Below, piece by piece: positions 60,813-64,000 of a stretch of 64,000 bases of DNA. The notes below the pieces were generated by a model that was given only the letters and a program-made list of their open reading frames with translations, was not told the origin of the DNA and searched no databases. Source of the DNA: Oscillospiraceae bacterium (lineage in GTDB: Bacteria; Bacillota; Clostridia; Oscillospirales; Ruminococcaceae); the NCBI GenBank assembly GCA_020024285.1, contig JAHHTZ010000002.1:283684-347683 (forward strand), read 5' to 3'. How positions within the stretch are numbered: position 1 is the stretch's first letter; every line of letters begins with the position of its first letter. The translations under genes and the position numbers were made by a program.

Positions 60813-62015
60813 TTACTGTTCCAGAAGGGGTAAAAGCAGGTCAGCGGCATCTGCTCTTGTCAGCAGATTTTCACCGGAAGGTGTCAAACCATCAGAAAAA
60901 TCTGCCTGATTTTGAGCGCCTTCATGAGGAACAAAGACCGACTGCTCTGTTTTGGAGGAAGAAGGGGCAGGAGAATCGCTTTTTGGATCGGCACAATGCT
61001 CCATCATCCAGATTCCCTGCTCCTTTGTAATGGGAGCTTCAAGGTCGACGGAGCTTCCAACAATCAATCCCTGCTCCCGCGCCTTTTGAACATAGGATTT
61101 CATCCAGAAGGGGATGGCATCGTCGTTGGAAAGCCCTGTATTGACACAAACAGGGAGAGGCTCTCCGCCGTTTACGCTGTCCTCAATGAGCACAAGAAAT
61201 TCTCCGAGGGAGACGATTTTTTCGGGATGAAAAAGCTGCGCGTTGCCAACGCGTTCTCCGGTGAGGATTCCGTGCTCCCTGAGCTTCATGGCAGCATATT
61301 CAGAAGGATTTCCCCGCATATCTTCAAAGCGCTCCTTGCAGGGGGAACGCTCGATATCAACGGTGACTACAGCCTCCCTCGACAGGCGTCCGCCTTCATC
61401 GAATGCAGTGAGGGAAAAGCTGTCCCGTCCAACGGAATTTGGATAGGGGGTGTATGTGTAGGAGGTCCCATCCACCCGGACATATCCTTTCTTTCCCTGA
61501 CGCAGTACCAGCAATCCGGCAGCGGAATCCGCCGGAATGCTGTGGCGCACGGACATGTTTTTTGCAGTGACACAGTGGCTGTTTTGCAGCTTCGGAGGTT
61601 CTTTTTCCTTGCTCACAGACGAAAGACGGATGGCAGTGCAAACCGATTTTTCGCATACAGGGGTCAGAGCGAACCAATCCTGCCCGTTGTCCTTGAGCGG
61701 AACGTAGCACAGATCATTTAGCTGATGGCGCATGAGCACCTCTCCGCGCTCCACACGCACCCCGTCCACCATCAGCGCTCCATACTGCGGGATAACCGAT
61801 ACCCTTGCCGCAGTCAGCTCTCCCTTGGGAAGCTTCAGATGCTTTTCAAGGGAATCTGCCTCGAAACACAGCGTGGTGTTGCTGAGAAATTCAAAGTGGA
61901 CCACGGGATTTTCCTGCTGTTTGACCGGAGGTGTCATTTTGGCATAGGTCGGAAGCTGTAAGGCGGCAAGCATGGCAAGAGCACATACACCGCTTAAAAA
62001 TCGTTTCTGATTCAT
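60813..62015 (-). CDS. Secreted protein with Ig-like and SLH-like domains
   Basis: 400 residues. Sec signal peptide (1-26, ending LPTYA-K), an unknown N-domain, an Ig/cadherin-like strand set near 190-225 (YTYTPYPNSVGRDSFSLTAFD), then SLH-like repeats (about 235-335, with FEDMRGNPSEYAAMKLREHGI and FHPEKIVSLGEFLVLIED) and a Ser/Pro-rich C-terminus with a second partial SLH unit (LLTRADAADLLLPLLEQ). Likely bound to the cell wall. ATG 62013-62015 follows GGAGTGTGAATACA. Function unknown. Confidence 0.82.
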   Translation of the reverse strand: MNQKRFLSGVCALAMLAALQLPTYAKMTPPVKQQENPVVHFEFLSNTTLCFEADSLEKHLKLPKGELTAARVSVIPQYGALMVDGVRVERGEVLMRHQLNDLCYVPLKDNGQDWFALTPVCEKSVCTAIRLSSVSKEKEPPKLQNSHCVTAKNMSVRHSIPADSAAGLLVLRQGKKGYVRVDGTSYTYTPYPNSVGRDSFSLTAFDEGGRLSREAVVTVDIERSPCKERFEDMRGNPSEYAAMKLREHGILTGERVGNAQLFHPEKIVSLGEFLVLIEDSVNGGEPLPVCVNTGLSNDDAIPFWMKSYVQKAREQGLIVGSSVDLEAPITKEQGIWMMEHCADPKSDSPAPSSSKTEQSVFVPHEGAQNQADFSDGLTPSGENLLTRADAADLLLPLLEQ

Positions 62016-62157
62016 TGTATTCACACTCCAAAATAAATTCCTGATGTATCTCTATTTTTTCCGCACAATGGCAAAAAAAACAGTAGGAAATTTTGTCATA
62101 AAAAAGTATAGTCAAATTACAAGAAACTGTTCCATTCGTAAGTTTTTTTTGAAGCGG

Positions 62158-62202
62158 TTTACAAATTATAAAATACTATTTATAATAATATAATAGTATT
62201 TT
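62158..62202 (+). promoter_or_regulatory. guaA promoter with overlapping inverted repeat
   Basis: TTTACA (62158-62163), 17-nt spacer, TATAAT (62181-62186). The inverted repeat AAAATACTATT (62170-62180) and AATAGTATTTT (62192-62202) flanks the -10, a likely repressor site. The leader also has an imperfect hairpin GCGGGAGGAAAC / GTTTCATCCGC near 62222-62260. No purine-riboswitch core is seen. Confidence 0.6.
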
Positions 62203-62298
62203 GTACTCTTTTGTTAAAAGAGCGGGAGGAAACGAAAGGCGAGATCCTGTTTCATCCGCAATGAGAACATAAAATATGAAAAGAAAGATGGTGTTTTG

Positions 62299-63834
62299 AT
62301 GTCACATGAAATCGTGCTGATTCTTGATTTCGGCGGACAATATAACCAGCTGATCGCCCGACGTGTACGCGATATGGGGATCTACTGCGAAATCATGCCT
62401 TACCGCAAGGCGACTGTGGAGGCAATCAAGGAGAAAAATCCAATCGGTATCATTTTTACCGGCGGTCCAAACAGTGTGTATCTGGAAACCTCTCCTCATG
62501 TAGACCCGGCAGTGTTTGAACTGGGCGTTCCTGTTTTGGGAATCTGCTACGGTCACCAGCTTATGGCATATACCCTTGGAGGAAAAGTGGGCTCCGGCAC
62601 AACCAAAGAATATGGTAAAACAGAAACATATTTTGATCCTTCCTGCGCCCTTTTTGCAGGACTTCCGGAAAAATCCGTCACATGGATGAGCCACACCGAT
62701 CTTGTAACCGATCTTCCAAGCGGATTCCGTGTTACTGCGCATACCGATGCATGCCCGGTGGTTGCGATGGAAGATACACAGCGCCGCTTCTACGGCGTTC
62801 AGTTCCATCCGGAGGTGCTCCACTCTCAGTATGGCTTGAAGATGCTGGAGAAATTCCTCTTTGACGTATGCAACGCACATGGCGACTGGAGCATGAAGGA
62901 TTACTGCCAAACCGCCATCAATGATATCCGTGCCAAAGTCGGCGACGGAAAGGTTTTGCTGGCCTTGTCCGGCGGTGTAGACAGCTCTGTCGTTGCAAAG
63001 CTGCTTTCCCGTGCAATCGGAAATCAGCTCACCTGCATTTTTGTTGACCACGGTCTGATGCGCAAAAACGAAGGCGATGAAATCGAAGCTGTTTTCGGCA
63101 ACGGAGACATCAACTTTGTCCGCGTCAATGCGGAGGAACGCTTCCTTTCCAAGCTGGACGGCGTAGAAGAACCGGAGAAAAAACGTAAAATCATCGGAGA
63201 AGAATTCATCCGTGTATTCGAAGAAGAAGCAAAGAAAATCGGTCGTGTGGACTTCCTTGCACAGGGAACGATCTATGCAGACATCGTAGAATCCGGCAGC
63301 GGGGATGCCGCAGTCATCAAGAGCCACCACAACGTGGGCGGATTGCCGGATCATGTTGACTTTAAGGATATCATTGAGCCTCTGCGCCTTCTGTTTAAGG
63401 ACGAGGTTCGCCGTCTGGGACAGGAGCTGGGACTGCCGGATTACCTTGTAAATCGTCAGCCATTCCCGGGTCCGGGTCTTGCGATCCGAGTAATTGGATG
63501 CATTACAAAAGAAAAGCTCGATCTGCTGCGTGAAGCAGACTATATCTGGAGAGATGAACTGGCAAAAGCAGGCTTGGATAAAGAAGTAAGCCAGTATTTT
63601 GCAGTACTGACCTCTATGCGCTCTGTTGGTGTTATGGGCGATGCAAGAACCTACGACTATACACTGGCACTGCGTGCTGTGACCACAGCAGACTTTATGA
63701 CCGCAGACTGGGCACGCATTCCATACGATGTTTTGGAAAAAGCATCCAGCCGCATCGTAAACGAAGTGGGACACATCAACCGTATTGTCTACGACGTTAC
63801 CTCCAAACCACCGGCAACGATCGAGTGGGAATAA
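62299..63834 (+). CDS. guaA: GMP synthase (glutamine-hydrolysing)
   Basis: 511 residues. Converts XMP to GMP with glutamine and ATP. Amidotransferase domain with Cys83 (LGICYGHQLM) and FHPEV; ATP-pyrophosphatase loop LSGGVDSSV (about 225); C-terminal dimer domain ending KPPATIEWE. ATG 62299 follows AAGATGGTGTTTTG; a TTG one codon earlier is possible. The 3' end of guaA is a known integration site for genomic islands. Confidence 0.97.
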   Translation: MSHEIVLILDFGGQYNQLIARRVRDMGIYCEIMPYRKATVEAIKEKNPIGIIFTGGPNSVYLETSPHVDPAVFELGVPVLGICYGHQLMAYTLGGKVGSGTTKEYGKTETYFDPSCALFAGLPEKSVTWMSHTDLVTDLPSGFRVTAHTDACPVVAMEDTQRRFYGVQFHPEVLHSQYGLKMLEKFLFDVCNAHGDWSMKDYCQTAINDIRAKVGDGKVLLALSGGVDSSVVAKLLSRAIGNQLTCIFVDHGLMRKNEGDEIEAVFGNGDINFVRVNAEERFLSKLDGVEEPEKKRKIIGEEFIRVFEEEAKKIGRVDFLAQGTIYADIVESGSGDAAVIKSHHNVGGLPDHVDFKDIIEPLRLLFKDEVRRLGQELGLPDYLVNRQPFPGPGLAIRVIGCITKEKLDLLREADYIWRDELAKAGLDKEVSQYFAVLTSMRSVGVMGDARTYDYTLALRAVTTADFMTADWARIPYDVLEKASSRIVNEVGHINRIVYDVTSKPPATIEWE

Positions 63835-63847
63835 GAAAATCTTATCT

Positions 63848-63931
63848 AATTGCTGAAAAACACGGCTCTCGAGCCGGAAAAGTGGCAATTCAGTGAGGAT
63901 TTCTTCTCTGTTTGATAGCAGATTGATAGCA
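63848..63931. repeat. Structured palindrome and direct repeat downstream of guaA
   Basis: AATTGC (63848-63853) pairs with GCAATT (63885-63890) around an inner GGCTC-TC-GAGCC hairpin (63864-63875). The inner hairpin may end guaA transcription, though no T run follows. Two direct copies of TTGATAGCA lie at 63912-63920 and 63923-63931, 11 nt apart. No gene is seen to the window end. Confidence 0.6.
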
Positions 63932-64000
63932 CTTGCAAAAAAGCTGTTTACTGATTTATTTTCAGGGTAACGAGTGGCTTACAAGTGTGCCTCATAACTT

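Noticed and set aside
62302..63888. Minus-strand open frame of about 528 codons
   Set aside because: Antisense to guaA; no protein family is apparent.
1..64000. CRISPR arrays, rRNA genes or insertion sequences
   Set aside because: No regularly spaced repeats, rRNA-like segments or IS transposases were seen. The only tRNA found is tRNA-Sec.

Overview
The window is a stretch of Gram-positive, low-to-moderate GC Clostridia chromosome. It most resembles an anaerobic gut member of the Oscillospirales / Clostridium leptum side. The basis is strong AGGAGG ribosome sites, many intrinsic terminators, a T-box leader on thrS, pyruvate:ferredoxin oxidoreductase, rubrerythrin with a PerR/Fur regulator, a B12-dependent class II ribonucleotide reductase, Sec insertion machinery, and an SDR resembling clostridial 12-alpha-hydroxysteroid dehydrogenase. 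Nearly everything is ordinary chromosomal content. The only clear mobile-element gene is a large serine recombinase at 4357-5955.

Left part (1-18217): nifJ (cut by the left edge), a small anchored protein, the recombinase with a 46-residue leader protein, a NusG-domain-II protein, an HtrA protease, and a two-component system (response regulator then kinase). All of these are on the minus strand, and the last three resemble an envelope-stress module. Then come ychF, pyruvate kinase and a lipoprotein class B sortase on plus, and a minus-strand operon of a Crp/Fnr regulator and a NitT/TauT-type ABC importer.

Selenium island (18275-24429): selD-selA-selB-tRNA-Sec on minus, with a divergent LysR regulator and a small unknown gene on plus. 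selD is itself a selenoprotein gene. Its true start is 120 nt upstream of the first start after an in-frame TGA, and a SECIS-like hairpin follows that TGA.

Middle (24474-45594): dusB, an Mrp/ApbC P-loop protein with a duplicated Cys-rich N-terminus, a DUF2975/XRE pair, a radical SAM protein, asparaginase, a patatin-like lipase, polA-rimI-tsaD, a PerR-type regulator and rubrerythrin, a MATE exporter, an N-acyl-D-amino-acid deacylase-type amidohydrolase, two tandem TrkA-type proteins, an AI-2E family permease, cardiolipin synthase, a CmpB-family membrane protein, and rpe.

Most unusual region (46225-51187): a tightly overlapping operon encodes four Rnf homologues in the order C-D-E-A, with no rnfG and no rnfB. 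Motif reading suggests RnfC has lost its NADH/FMN loop, RnfD its covalent-FMN threonine, and RnfE/RnfA three of the four cysteines of the shared [2Fe-2S] centre. Only the two [4Fe-4S] motifs of RnfC are intact. RnfE also carries a long charged Pro/Glu/Gln tail, and an envelope-anchored DUF4015-like protein follows. This is the best candidate for an undescribed system in the window.

Right part (51256-64000): methionine aminopeptidase with a SEC-C zinc knuckle, thrS under a T-box, class II RNR, the HSDH-like SDR, cobQ behind a leader with an intrinsic terminator, a hexapeptide-repeat acyltransferase, an SLH-like secreted protein and guaA. Downstream of guaA is a short structured region with a tandem direct repeat that may be an integration site.
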